Positions 54,434 through 64,000 of a stretch of 64,000 nt of DNA are shown here, in pieces; within the stretch, counting starts at the first letter, position 1, and each line of letters opens with the position of its first letter. Where the stretch lies: positions 11,054,001-11,118,000 of the forward strand of contig OX335664.1 in the NCBI GenBank assembly GCA_946894095.1, in the 5' to 3' direction. The notes below the pieces were generated by a model that was not told the DNA's origin, made no database searches, and worked only from the letters and a program-made list of their open reading frames with translations. Both the position numbers and the translations under genes were made by a program. Origin of the DNA: Incurvaria masculella. Lineage: Eukaryota; Arthropoda; Insecta; Lepidoptera; Incurvariidae.

Positions 54434-55465
54434 AAAATACGCGAGTGATCCGATGAAAACATGCAATAAGCATAATTTCCAATCACACGGAAAGCCTTTT
54501 TAATGAACAGCGCTCGATTTGATTGCTTCGTTGGATATAATCACTGCATGAAACTGGGAACTCAAACCAATGAAGCAATTTCATTACAAATGTATGGAAA
54601 TGTATATTCAGACGAATGTTAGATTGAATACCATTTGAAAACGTATAAGTTATGTAAGGTTACATTTTGTAATATGATTTGTGCCGTGCGGGTTTCGGCA
54701 GATAAAAAATAATACAATTAGGCCTACTGCAATGTTTCCATGCATGTCGTAAGTGGCGATTAATGAATTCGTCGTTCGTGGCTCGGCCTCCACTTAAAAC
54801 TGTAGGGTTCCGTACTTACTAGGCGGTAGGTATAGGCACCCAACCGTGAGGCGTCGCTTCTTTATTCCAATGTCTATTAGCCAATATTTTATATACTAAA
54901 AGGTATTAAAATAAATAAATAAATAAAACATACAGACATAGATTTCTATAATATATTTTAGAATCCAAAATTTCAAAAATTTGCAAAACATTAAGAGCAT
55001 GGAAACAGTTATTGCCCGTAGTATGGAGAATTCATAGGGTAACGACGCTCTTAAGAGTGAGTCATTACATATACCTAAGCAAAGAACGGCAATAAATATT
55101 TGATTATGATTTTTATTTTGATTTTTCATGCTGTGAAGTCTCAACAACTCAACCGAATACTTCTGGAACACACGATTGTCGTTTCTCATTTCCATTCCGA
55201 AATAACATACGGTCCGTTCTTCAGCGAGTTACAAAAGTGAAATAATTTCCAAGTCAAACTTCACTCACCCATTTAGAAGTTCCGCCTCCGCCGGGAAATC
55301 TCCTTTTTCTTGCGGGAAACACTTTTCCCCGTCGCGCGCTCGCAGGCGTTGTGTTGCTCAATTCGGTTTCGGTTCACTGCTCATTCACTCTGTTCTCTTG
55401 AATTGTGTCGCTACATTTATCTTCTACTGTCTACGTTGAGTTAGAAAAAGAGAAGACAATTATTA
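54434..55465. other. Unassigned sequence
   Basis: 54765-54850 has decayed S-body text (TTAAAACTGTAGGG, ACTAGGCGGTAGG). The rest is unrecognised; 55300-55370 is CpG-richer. Confidence 0.35.
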
Positions 55466-55720
55466 GGGTTAGTTCCCAGAGGGTTTACCCTATTACTAAG
55501 GCTTCGCTGTCCGTCCGTCCGTGTGTCACAGGGCTGTGTGAATGAAACGTAATAGGTAGGCAGCTGAAATTTTCACAGAGAGATAGAGAATTTTACCGCT
55601 ATAAAAATAGGTTAAATAAAAAATAATAAAAATTAAAGGGGCCATACATAAAAGGTGTTTTTTGTGTTAAATCTTATTACGCAACCCTTCGTGTGCGACT
55701 CGCACTTGGCCGGTTTATCT
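55466..55720 (-). mobile_element. A element, decayed
   Basis: GGGTTAGTTCCCAGAGGG ... CGACTCGCACTTGGCCGG with several deletions; only three CCGT units. Confidence 0.7.
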
Positions 55721-55723
55721 TAA

Positions 55724-55857
55724 GCAACCTGACACGGACGGCTACCACACGACTACCGTTATAATATTAGCCCCAAACACCACAAAAGAATTAGGACAAA
55801 CAAGGAAAGGAACACAAAAAGGAATTAGGTGCCATGCCAGGCACTTGTTGGCCTGAA
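55724..55857 (-). mobile_element. S SINE, decayed tail
   Basis: GCAACCTGACACGGACGGCT to AATTAGGTGCCATGCCAGGC with an internal local duplication around GGAATTAGG. Confidence 0.6.
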
Positions 55858-56311
55858 CTAAACATGTACCCTGTTACTAATAAACCCTGATCATCGTCTG
55901 AACAGTTATACAATGTTTTGTGTTTGCATTGACATGCACTTTCGAATTAGAGAGAAAGGGACAAAACATTGTGTAACTGTTCATCATCTGGGTTTATTAG
56001 TAATGTAATGTAATATATATTAACCCCCCCCCCCCCCCCCAAATAAACTTGCATCACCTTTTCACTCCCTCTGAGTTTAATTTTCTCCATAAAAGGTCCT
56101 TTCTCAAGGTCCAGACTCTCTGTTTTATTAATTCAATCAACATTTATTTAGCGCTTTAGGTGTGACTACGTAACAGACGGACAGACAGTGTTACTTTCGC
56201 ATTTATTAAACAACATTTTACTAATTTGTGTATAGCTGTAAGGTATAATGTATAATATAATTTTAAAAAATGGTTTTTTGATGCAACCTTTTTTTTATTA
56301 TTAACAATATC
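55858..56311. other. Unassigned sequence with poly-C tract
   Basis: A run of about 17 C at 56024-56040. GTGTAACTGTTCATCATCTG at 55971 is a near inverse of text at 55893-55913, forming a short stem-loop. A LINE-like tail lies at 56130-56215. Confidence 0.4.
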
Positions 56312-56735
56312 ATGGATTGTCCCATGTTGTTAGATTTCGTCAATTTCAAGATTCCTCCCCGTTGTTCTCGCTTGAATACTTATTTGAAATTGTATTTTGT
56401 AAAACCAAATATTGTAATAATACTTTTATTAGGCGAAGCTGTAAAAATTATAACAGAAATATATCTGATATCGACCTATTTAATAAAACACTTGGACAGT
56501 ACAAAAATATGGCCAGAAATTGTTTATATACTTACTGAGTAGATCACAGAAACAAATCACTCATTCGTTTATTTTATATTTGTTGGTTTTTTTTATGCAC
56601 ATCATTTGTCTATGTGAAATCGATAGTATAGTAATACTTTTATGTTATGTTCTAAGTTTTAATTTTGTTAATTTTAATTTGTTTTTTTTTGTGTGTTTCT
56701 TTGTGTTCAAAATAAATAAATAAATAAAAAATAAA
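56312..56735 (+). pseudogene. LINE RT C-terminal remnant with frameshift and (AAAT)n tail
   Basis: One frame gives LLDFVNFKIPPRCSRLNTYL. The next frame continues FEIVFCKTKYCNNTFIRRSC then KNYNRNISDIDLFNKTLGQY and KNMARNCL. Both match the same LINE region, so one frameshift near 56380 broke it. The tail AATAAATAAATAAATAAA is at 56711-56730. Confidence 0.65.
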
Positions 56736-56742
56736 ATATCAG

Positions 56743-56950
56743 TATGGATTCGGCGGTTGTGAGTAGAAACCCCTTGCGTTATTTGCGAGGACATTTCTAT
56801 AAATACCTGTTTGCGCGAAGACATTTAGAAGGAAACCCTACAATACTGCGCAATCTAGCTGTTCGTGTGTCAAGAGAGAAGCGATGTGCAATAATGTCGG
56901 TGGACTCAGGCGGTGAGTTCGACCTGTTAAACCAATGGCCAGTATAGTTT
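56743..56950 (+). other. Possible coding exon of unknown function
   Basis: After the LINE tail, an open stretch starts MDSAVVSRNPLRYLRGHFYK and continues HLEGNPTILRNLAVRVSREK then CAIMSVDSGG, meeting a good donor-like GCG|GTGAGTTC at about 56911. It is balanced in composition and not seen elsewhere in the window. It could be a host exon or an unrecognised element; no homologue is recognised. Confidence 0.2.
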
Positions 56951-57277
56951 TACACTGTTTGACAAAGCCTATTTACAGCTGCCGCTATTGTTTCTTTGCA
57001 TGTAACTTATTTTTGTTCATTGACAAGACCTATTTACCGCTGACAGTGTTAAAATGTTAGTCTACATATGAGTTGATTTTTTCTATTGGACAATATAATC
57101 ATTAATGTATTCTATTTTGTATTATGATGTTGAAAGTATTTATAATAATAATTGAAATGATTACATGATCTGAAATGTGTATTGCGTATTTGTATGTTAC
57201 TTCTTGCAACCACCTGACGTATCTAAGTGTATGTAATGTACCTTTAGATGAATAAAAATAAAACAAAATGAGGGCGG

Positions 57278-57390
57278 TCGTGAAAGTAGTGGGGCTGAGA
57301 TTAGAAAATTTGAGGAAATTATTTCTTTGTCCATTGGCCATAACGCAAAATTGCGCGCCGGCTGCGAATTGAACTAACGAAATCGTCTTC
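57278..57390 (+). repeat. L repeat, second copy
   Basis: GGCGGTCGTGAAAGTAGTGG and GTCCATTGGCCATAACGCAA. Confidence 0.55.
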
Positions 57391-57949
57391 CAGGCCCTAA
57401 CGATTCAATACACCTAAAAGTACTTAGATTGTAATAAAAAAAAAATTGATCATTTCAGAAATCTTCATTATAAGTCCGTTGGTTTTTATTATTCTGTAAA
57501 TAACTGTAATGTCAAAGATGGCCTATTTTTTCACATTTCTCGCTATTTCTTCAAAGTGTTAACAAGTATTTTAACTGGATGTCACCTAGCGGTATATGCA
57601 GCCTTAGTTACTTATGCACTAGTGGTTCTCTATGCTGTAGACCTCGTGAGTCCGTATTATTGAACATTTTACCTTTTTTAAAACAATTAAAAATGTTTTT
57701 TTTAAACTTGCTCGACCGAAAAATTATATATTAATATGGATAGATTCTCATAAAACCAATCAGCAGAGGTTAGGCTGATGCCATTTATACATGTCTTTAA
57801 TAATATTGGGGGAAGGAAGGGAAATTGATCCGAGAACGCGCAAAATTGTGCTCAGCGGGGTGTAATCAGTCTAAAAAACCCCCGGAATGAAACTGTTACA
57901 TTCCATGCCGTTCAAAATCATAAAATTAAAAAAATCTTCTGGTCTACTT
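57391..57949. other. Unassigned sequence before the satellite
   Basis: Single-copy and A+T-rich; nothing recognised. Confidence 0.4.
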
Positions 57950-58690
57950 CTGCAGTGCTACGAAATGCGTAGCAGTGAAACGCACCTCGTAGCAGTGCTA
58001 CGCATCCGCGTTGAGCACTAATAAAGACAGCACAGCGCAGCGCTACGATACCGTTCGGTCGTCATAGCTGAGTGCTACGAAATGCGTAGCAGTGGAACGC
58101 AACTCGTAGCAGTGCTACGCATCCGCGTTGAGCACTAATAAAGACAACACAGCGCAGCGCTACACTACCGTTCGGTAGTCATAGCTGAGTGCTACGAAAT
58201 GCGTAGCAGTGGAACGCAACTCGTAGCAGTGCTACGCATCCGCGTTGAGCACTAATAAAGACAACACAGCGCAGCGCTACACTACCGTTCGGTCGTCATA
58301 GCTGAGTGCTACGAAATGCGTAGCAGTGGAACGCAACTCGTAGCAGTGCTACGCATCCGCGTTGAGCACTAATAAAGACAACACAGCGCAGCGCTACACT
58401 ACCGTTCGGTAGTCATAGCTGAGTGCTACGAAATGCGTAGCAGTGGAACGCAACTCGTAGCAGTGCTACGCATCCGCGTTGAGCACTAATAAAGACAACA
58501 CAGCGCAGCGCTACACTACCGTTCGGTCGTCATAGCTGAGTGCTACGAAATGCGTAGCAGTGGAACGTAACTCGTAGCAGTGCTACGCATCCGCGTTGAG
58601 CACTAAAATTGACAGCACAGCGCAGCGCTACGCTGGCGTTCGGTCGTCATAGCTGTGAGTTACGAAATGTGTAGCAGTGCTACGCTAGGA
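57950..58690. repeat. 117-bp satellite with dimeric substructure
   Basis: CGAAATGCGTAGCAGTG recurs at 57961, 58078, 58195, 58312, 58429, 58546 and, diverged, 58663. GTAGCAGTGCTACGC gives a short palindrome in each unit. The middle units alternate CGGTAGTC and CGGTCGTC, so the later spread was of a 234-bp dimer. Decayed units continue to about 58800. Confidence 0.92.
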
Positions 58691-58851
58691 TGTTTACTAC
58701 TTGATGACGTAGCACACGTCTACGTACCTACGCCACCCCCCGCCGTCCCGTCGTTATAGTTGAGTGCTACGCAACCACTTAATAACGTAGTTCAGGGCTA
58801 TGCAAATATTGAAATGTTGACGAGTAATTAAAACGACTACCACAGTAGTAG

Positions 58852-59032
58852 ATACACAGCTGTGCGACCGGGGCCATAGCGATAGCTCAACTCAGGCGAT
58901 TTTTGAGAAATTTTCCCGCCATCGAGTGTCGGGTTGTCACTTAAATATTGGCGGAGCACTGGTTCTGATATTTTTGAAAAGATGACCTTGAAGTACCATT
59001 CGTGACAGTTCAGTACCGCGAAACTAGCTTAG
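58852..59032 (+). repeat. J repeat
   Basis: TAGTAGATACACAGCTGTGC to CATTCGTGACAGTTCAGTAC, next to the 117-bp satellite. Confidence 0.65.
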
Positions 59033-59084
59033 AGCCCAAGTAAGCGAAATGTTCCTGTGCAGGTGCACGAAATTGTAAGCAAAT

Positions 59085-59622
59085 TTAGTTAGATAAATGA
59101 ACTGTCGCACATGCCATTTATTAAGTTGTTTGTGAATTCATATTAATTTATTGATTTAACCTGTGTTTTCTTTATATCATAATTGTGTAACAAAAAATTA
59201 AATAGGTTATTAACACAAACAAGTACTAATCCATTGTACATCTTTTAGCATTGGCAAATACTTTTGTAAACTTAGAGCCAATTTTTCAATCCTCAGTATG
59301 TATTTATCGGACCTTCACGGCTCACGTTTATCAAAGACGGATATTCATTGACGGAGAAATATATCTTCATCACAAATATGACTATAATTTTACTAATAAA
59401 CGTATGTACTTACTACATAGGATGGAAAGGCAGAATCGTAAATAACTCTGTTGAATAGTTATCTGGCTGTTTATCAGACTATTGAAAAATCAGCCCTTGA
59501 TTAAGAGGATGTTGAAAAAATTAGCAGCGGAGTTTCTTGCCAGTTCTTTTTCAATATCCATAATATGTCAAATCCGCGTGCAGTGTACTTGCCTGTGAAT
59601 TATGAATAAACAATAAACAATT
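59085..59622 (+). mobile_element. D repeat, diverged copy
   Basis: AGTTAGATAAATGAACTG ... GTGCAGTGTACTTGCCTGTG ... ATGAATAAACAATAAACAAT, with an insertion of about 200 bp relative to other copies (59275-59500). Confidence 0.6.
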
Positions 59623-59872
59623 GCCTATACAAAACAGATGTTGGTATATACCTCCTGATGAATAAACTGATTGTCTGGACATATTGATACCTATTAATTT
59701 TACAACAATAACCGGCATTATTAAATACTTAAAAGTGTATTAAACGCTTACATAAAGTTATATCTGTAACCTAAATCGCCCATAACTACGATTTTTTTTC
59801 AAGATAATAAATTTTTGAAAACCCATGGGCGTACTCGTGCACCTTTAGGTCAAGGCGTACTCCATATTAACA

Positions 59873-60197
59873 TAAAAAAAAACTGGCCAAGTGCGAGTCG
59901 GAATCGAACACGAAGGGTTCCGTACCATCTTACAAAATTTATCTTATATCAAGATTCATCGTATAAGATAGTCACGTTTTTGTATATTACTTTTTTATAT
60001 AATTTTTATATTTTATTAATTTTATCTATTTTTTGTTATAGCGGCAAAATAAATACACACTCTGTGAACATTTCAGCTGCCTATCTATGACGGTTCATGA
60101 GATACAGCCCTGTGACGGACGGACGGACGGACGGACGGACAGCGGAGTCTTAGTAATAGGGTTTCGTTTGCATCCATTGGGTACGAAGCCCTAAAAA
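59873..60197 (+). mobile_element. A element
   Basis: AAAAAACTGGCCAAGTGCGA to GGTACGAAGCCCTAAAAA. It follows a fragment (59815-59872) resembling the LINE text at 24290-24360. Confidence 0.82.
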
Positions 60198-60378
60198 GCT
60201 ACGAATATATGGGGAGCGTGATTATCTGATGCTAACTAGCCTACCTTCACGATAACATTTCACCAAGGAGGAATCCAGGCAGGAAATAAAATAAAAAAAT
60301 CTACCCTAACCCTTAATAGCACAGGGAAACGTAGCGGTGTCAGTGTTCCCACGTTTGTCGCGGCGGAGGTGGGGGCAG

Positions 60379-60662
60379 CAGGTCTATTCCTGGAATTCAG
60401 TAATCAGGAATCCTGAGTCTTGAAAACCGCTTTTGTAGCGGTTTTCACAGCAATTTTCTTAACGAAAAGAATTGTCATTGTAAATGTTTGACGATTCCAA
60501 GCGTTCCCTGCGTCCCAAAGGAGGATTAATAAATACAAATTCCAGAGCATAGTTTTTTTAATCAATCAAGGTTTTCCGTCGAAAAACTCGCTTTGAAAAT
60601 AGCTATAAAAGCGGTATTCTAGACTCAGGATTCGTGATTTCTGAATGGCAGCAATAGACCTG
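60379..60662. mobile_element. M MITE, second copy, interrupted
   Basis: Same terminal inverted repeats as 15703-15919. About 65 bp at 60470-60535 are extra and resemble 45150-45215 (TTTGACGATTCCAAGCGTTC), a LINE-like tail. Confidence 0.75.
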
Positions 60663-60880
60663 CAGGTCGCGGGTCACGCGCGACCACCTGTGACTGAGCG
60701 GCGCGCTGGCGGGCGGCGCTCGGTGCGAGCGGGCCGGCCGCGCTCCCGAGCGGTACTGGCGCCGCCGCCGCCAGCCCGCCGCCAGCGCCCGGGCCGGCGC
60801 GGCGCCGCGGGGCCGGGGCGGACGCCCACGGTGCGTCGACTCGCGGCCGCCGGGCGACTTTCTTCAACTCGCTTTTCAAC
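60663..60880. other. CpG-rich island of unknown role
   Basis: A G+C-rich block (GCGCCGCCGCCGCCAGCCCG and similar) between an M MITE and a B element, dense in CpG and in contrast to the A+T-rich surroundings. It could be a promoter or first exon, or part of another element. Both strands show open frames because of base composition, so no CDS is called. Confidence 0.4.
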
Positions 60881-60886
60881 GTTACC

Positions 60887-61408
60887 AACGTTACTCTTCC
60901 CGGCGGGACTGACTCATTCGCGGGCACGGTACAAAGCCGCGCTATTGCGTTCTGGGACCTTCTCTGTTCCAAAGAAAGAGACAGGCTTCGTGATGAGGAG
61001 GATGCAACATGTCCACAAAGCGGATAATACGCAAAGTGTTTGATTTGGTAATATTTACGAAAATTTTAACTTATAGCTAAAAGTAAATTACGACCGCTGT
61101 AGTCAAAAATCTAACAAAAAACCAAATTGATTATAAATCTTCTGATGACAAATCTTTTTAAGATTTTTTTTATTTTTTCATTGAGTAATCTACCCCCAAA
61201 TTTATTGTATAAAATGCGCGAAAAATTCAAACTTTCGGACCTTACACGTTAGAAACTAAACACAATTGTGCAATGCCAATGGTCATCAGACATCTAGTTT
61301 GATCAAATAAAGCTATTTTGAGCAAAATATTGGATCTCTGACAAGAAATATGGGCGTGATCTTCTTTCCCCTTTTGTATGGGGAGTTGAGCGGGAAGGCC
61401 CACCTTAA
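60887..61408 (+). mobile_element. B element
   Basis: TTACTCTTCCCGGCGGGACT to GGGAAGGCCCACCTTAA. The left terminus is altered where it meets a G+C-rich island. Confidence 0.75.
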
Positions 61409-61621
61409 AAGGAAGATTAGTCTAAACTGTACATTATATATTGTTGCTACATTATATAATGTAATATGTAATATAATTATGTAATGTATGTTGCTACATG
61501 GATGTTTGCTGTTGTTCTGTATATGCCGCAATGTAAATGCTTATTATCTATGCCTCAATATAAGAAAAATATACCTGTCTGAGTGTAGCTTGTATACCAA
61601 TTTGACAAAATGAAATACAAA

Positions 61622-62160
61622 TACAAATATGACTGCTCTAGCGTCTGCTGCCAAATATAATTTTGGTGACGACGGCAATATGTTTAATGTTCAATCTTTA
61701 CAGTCAATGTCTACAACGCAAGTGAAGCGTTAAATAAATGTATGTAGGTATAATCTTAAATGAAATCAAATTAAATCCTTTGTTTACTTTTCTGGCCATA
61801 CATAGTAGTAAATAGTAGCTAAAATAAATAAATAATATATTTTAACGTATAAATACAATTTAAAAAATTAAATTTTAAGCACATAGCATTAACAAAAGTT
61901 TGAACTGTGTTAGTAAGAGGTATTGATTACGGAAGAAGGCACTGTAGGAGAATTCCAAATTATATGTATACAGCCGGTGGCGAAATTGCTAGACGCGATA
62001 CCCGCGAATGGCATATTTTGCTGGTTCGGGTCCAGCCTTGCAATTCATTCGTAAAGTAGTTATTTTTACTGGGCTCTTTCTTTAATTAATGTGTCCTTGC
62101 TTCACGGTCGATTACAAATACATACATATAACATTCCAGCTTAGTACGAAAAAATATACT
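61622..62160 (+). mobile_element. K element with an internal insertion
   Basis: TGCTCTAGCGTCTGCTGCC to TTAGTACGAAAAAATATACT; tRNA-like block at 61978-62042. About 145 bp of A+T-rich sequence at 61761-61908 are extra relative to the other copies. Confidence 0.7.
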
Positions 62161-62187
62161 AACTGACGGATATACTTGTCCAATAAG

Positions 62188-62290
62188 TAAAGAAGGTCCT
62201 GGCATGGCACATAGTCTCCATGTGGTATGTTAGGCTAATATCATGATAGTTGGTATTATCTATCCATGTTTAGTTAAATAAAAAAATTCA
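62188..62290 (+). mobile_element. S/S5 SINE, tail fragment
   Basis: AGAAGGTCCTGGCATGGCAC to TGTTTAGTTAAATAAAAAAA. Confidence 0.65.
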
Positions 62291-63183
62291 AAACTATGAA
62301 ATTCCTAATTATTACAATTAAAATTGTATTCGACTTATCGTCGTACACGTATCGGTCTGTCTAGGAGTTTGCTTCAAATGTACAGCGTCGTATTTATTTA
62401 TAGAAATACATAGCTATGAATATACATACAGAACCGTAGAATACAAGCACGGAGAAGCAGATTGTTAGCTAATATAGTAGTAAATTCCTATGTAATAGTG
62501 ACGATATATCAGCACTTTATATTACCGAAAGAATTAGTTGAACGTGGGTTCAAGTAAAGGGAGTATAAAATAAGAATTGTCTACTAAGAACTAGGTGTAA
62601 AATTCGCTACTATAATTATTGTTTTGTTGATTTTTTATTTTATGTCCCTTGTTCCTCTCCATCCTACTTGTGTTTTTTAATTGTTTTATTATTGTAAATA
62701 AACATGAAAGTATAATACAAAATTATTAAAACAAAGTTCTGCCAAACTGCATAGCAGTTTGTTGGCAGAGTGAGTTCTCGTTTTCTTTTCAGCTTAATAA
62801 TTCCTTCCATCTATAACAAAAAATTAATAAAAAATCTTCTAATAATAACACATAACAGTATTAACAGATAAAGCCTACACAATTGTATCGGATCAACTGG
62901 GTGCGAACGCAATAAAGAGCACCCTTCGCAGAGGACCTATACTGGTATGTATGTATGTATGTGGGTGCAACGTGACGAAGAGCATTTTGTAGGTAGCGGT
63001 AAGATTACTCTGTACCAGTGCCTAATTATGTTACAATAAATTATTTGATTTGATTTGGTTTGTCATAAAAAAATGGGTATTCTTTTAATGGATTTGACAT
63101 TACCGTCATCTCATTATTCTGAGCTTATCTAACGACATCTACGTTGAAGGATTCTGCTTCCGACGAACGTCCTGACCATAGAT
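62291..63183. other. Unassigned A+T-rich sequence
   Basis: GTATGTATGTATGTATGTGG microsatellite at 62945. ATTATTTGATTTGATTTGG at 63040 looks like a LINE tail. No coding sequence recognised. Confidence 0.4.
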
Positions 63184-63262
63184 GAAAAACCGGCCAAGTG
63201 CGAGCCAGACTGTGCAAGTCAGACTCGCACACGAAGGGTTCCGTACAATCTTACAAGATTTA
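63184..63262 (+). mobile_element. A element, 5' end only
   Basis: AAAACCGGCCAAGTGCGAGC with an expanded hairpin region, ending in an A-run where a second A copy starts. Confidence 0.7.
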
Positions 63263-63265
63263 ACA

Positions 63266-63372
63266 CAAAAAACCGGCCAAGTGCGAGTCGGACTTGCACA
63301 CGAGGGTTCCGTACCATTGTACAACATTTTACACAAAAAATCATTCTTTGTATAGGAGCCCCCTTTATTTTT
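63266..63372 (+). mobile_element. A element, 5' part, interrupted by C copy 3
   Basis: AAAAAACCGGCCAAGTGCGA to CCCCCTTTATTTTT; the rest lies beyond C and outside the window. Confidence 0.78.
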
Positions 63373-64000
63373 AACCGACTTCAAAAAAAGGTGGAGGTTA
63401 TCAATTCGTCTGTATGTTTTTTTTTTTTTTTTTTGTATTTTTTGTAATTTTTTTTTATGTTTGTTACCTCATAACTTTTTCCTGGGTGAACCGATTTTGA
63501 TGATTATTTTTTTAAATGATAGCTAGTGCTTCCCAAGTGGTCCCATTTTAATTTGGTTAAGTTCTGACAATGATATCCATGAGAAAATCATAAAAGTCTT
63601 AAATTTGTATTAAGATGTGCGCGACAAATGGACGAATAACTCAATATAACGACAACCGATTTCGGTGATTCTTTTTTTATTGGAAAGGACGTGTTCAAAT
63701 TAGTAAGTGTACTTAAGATTCACTAAAAATTAACAAATAAAAAAAAAATAACAAAAAAATAACCGACTTCAAAGAAAAAGCACTAAAAAGTAAAAAATAA
63801 TGTTCATTTTTGTAATTACGATGTCTGTTATTGTTTTAGTCGGTGTCAGCCAAGGTTAGGTTAGGTTAGGTTAGGTTAGGTTAGGTTAGGTTCTCTTGAT
63901 TGTCGCAGCGCGTGCCCGGCTGACGCCGACTCAAAAAATAACAGAAATCGTAACTACAAAAATGAACATTATTTTTTACTTTTTAGTGCTTTTTCTTTGA
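63373..64000 (+). mobile_element. C element (copy 3), cut by the window edge, inserted in an A copy
   Basis: It starts AACCGACTTCAAAAAAAGGT after the A-element text CCCCCTTTATTTTT, the same region of A that is hit by copy 1. (TTAGG)n is at about 63854-63892. The right end is just reached at 64000 (TTTCTTTGA). Confidence 0.8.
63854..63892. repeat. (TTAGG)n, about 7 units, in C copy 3
   Basis: Same position in the element as in copies 1 and 2. Confidence 0.9.

Noticed and set aside
57950..58690. CRISPR-like array
   Set aside because: Units are contiguous 117-bp satellite monomers without unique spacers, in an animal genome.
60645..61043. Arg/Pro/Ala-rich open frames on both strands
   Set aside because: Base-composition effect of the CpG island running into a B element.

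Overview
The window is nuclear DNA from an insect, almost certainly a lepidopteran. It is A+T-rich and packed with short interspersed elements. It holds Helitrons of the lepidopteran type (5' TCACTACATAGT, 3' hairpin plus CTAG), interstitial (TTAGG)n, the canonical insect telomere motif, and many copies of a (GGAC)n-bearing element. No bacterial-type operon, CRISPR array or intact non-coding RNA gene was seen.

Host gene. One cellular gene is recognised, on the minus strand. It is a Kv-channel-interacting protein (KChIP, neuronal calcium sensor family), with three consecutive coding exons at 25137-25004, 20610-20541 and 19261-19191. Phases fit at both junctions and all splice sites are GT/AG. 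The first of these exons is preceded by three tandem partial copies of itself, each with its own 3' splice site. The rest of the gene lies outside the window or was not found, so most of 1-25 kb is probably intron.

Repeat families, named here for use in the entries. A: about 300 bp, a terminal hairpin at each end, (GGAC)n inside. B: TTAAGGTG-ended MITE-like element. C: AACCGACTTC element with a long hairpin whose loop is (TTAGG)n. D: 5'-truncated LINE-like tail ending in AATAC repeats. S: SINE with tRNA-like head. S5: SINE with 5S rRNA-like head and the same body as S. K: tRNA-like element flanked by AGTACGAAAA-type ends. H, M, N, Q: inverted-repeat MITEs. F, G, J, L: unclassified repeats present in two to four copies.

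Layout. 1-19 kb: mosaic of A, B, D, G, K, H and S with LINE fragments. 17.3-18.3 kb: Helitron with a 105-bp triplication. 19-25.5 kb: KChIP exons with intronic repeats and a second Helitron. 28-29.6 kb: inverted-repeat element with nested A copies, then a 15-unit 47-bp minisatellite. 33.4-37.9 kb: an A copy split by a C copy split by a full-length Penelope-like element (PLE) with an intact 964-codon ORF for reverse transcriptase plus GIY-YIG endonuclease. 38-47.8 kb: B, C, S and A copies, a Harbinger-like relic and LINE pseudogenes. 47.8-51.5 kb: a D copy split by a Helitron, itself split by an element with 8-bp target duplication that contains a further A copy. 51.6-57.3 kb: S and S5 SINEs and LINE 3' ends. 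57.9-58.7 kb: 117-bp satellite. 58.8-64 kb: more D, A, M, B, K and a C copy cut by the window edge.

Most apparent short reading frames are chance products of repeats. Family assignments were made by eye from copy-to-copy comparison inside the window; no database search was possible.
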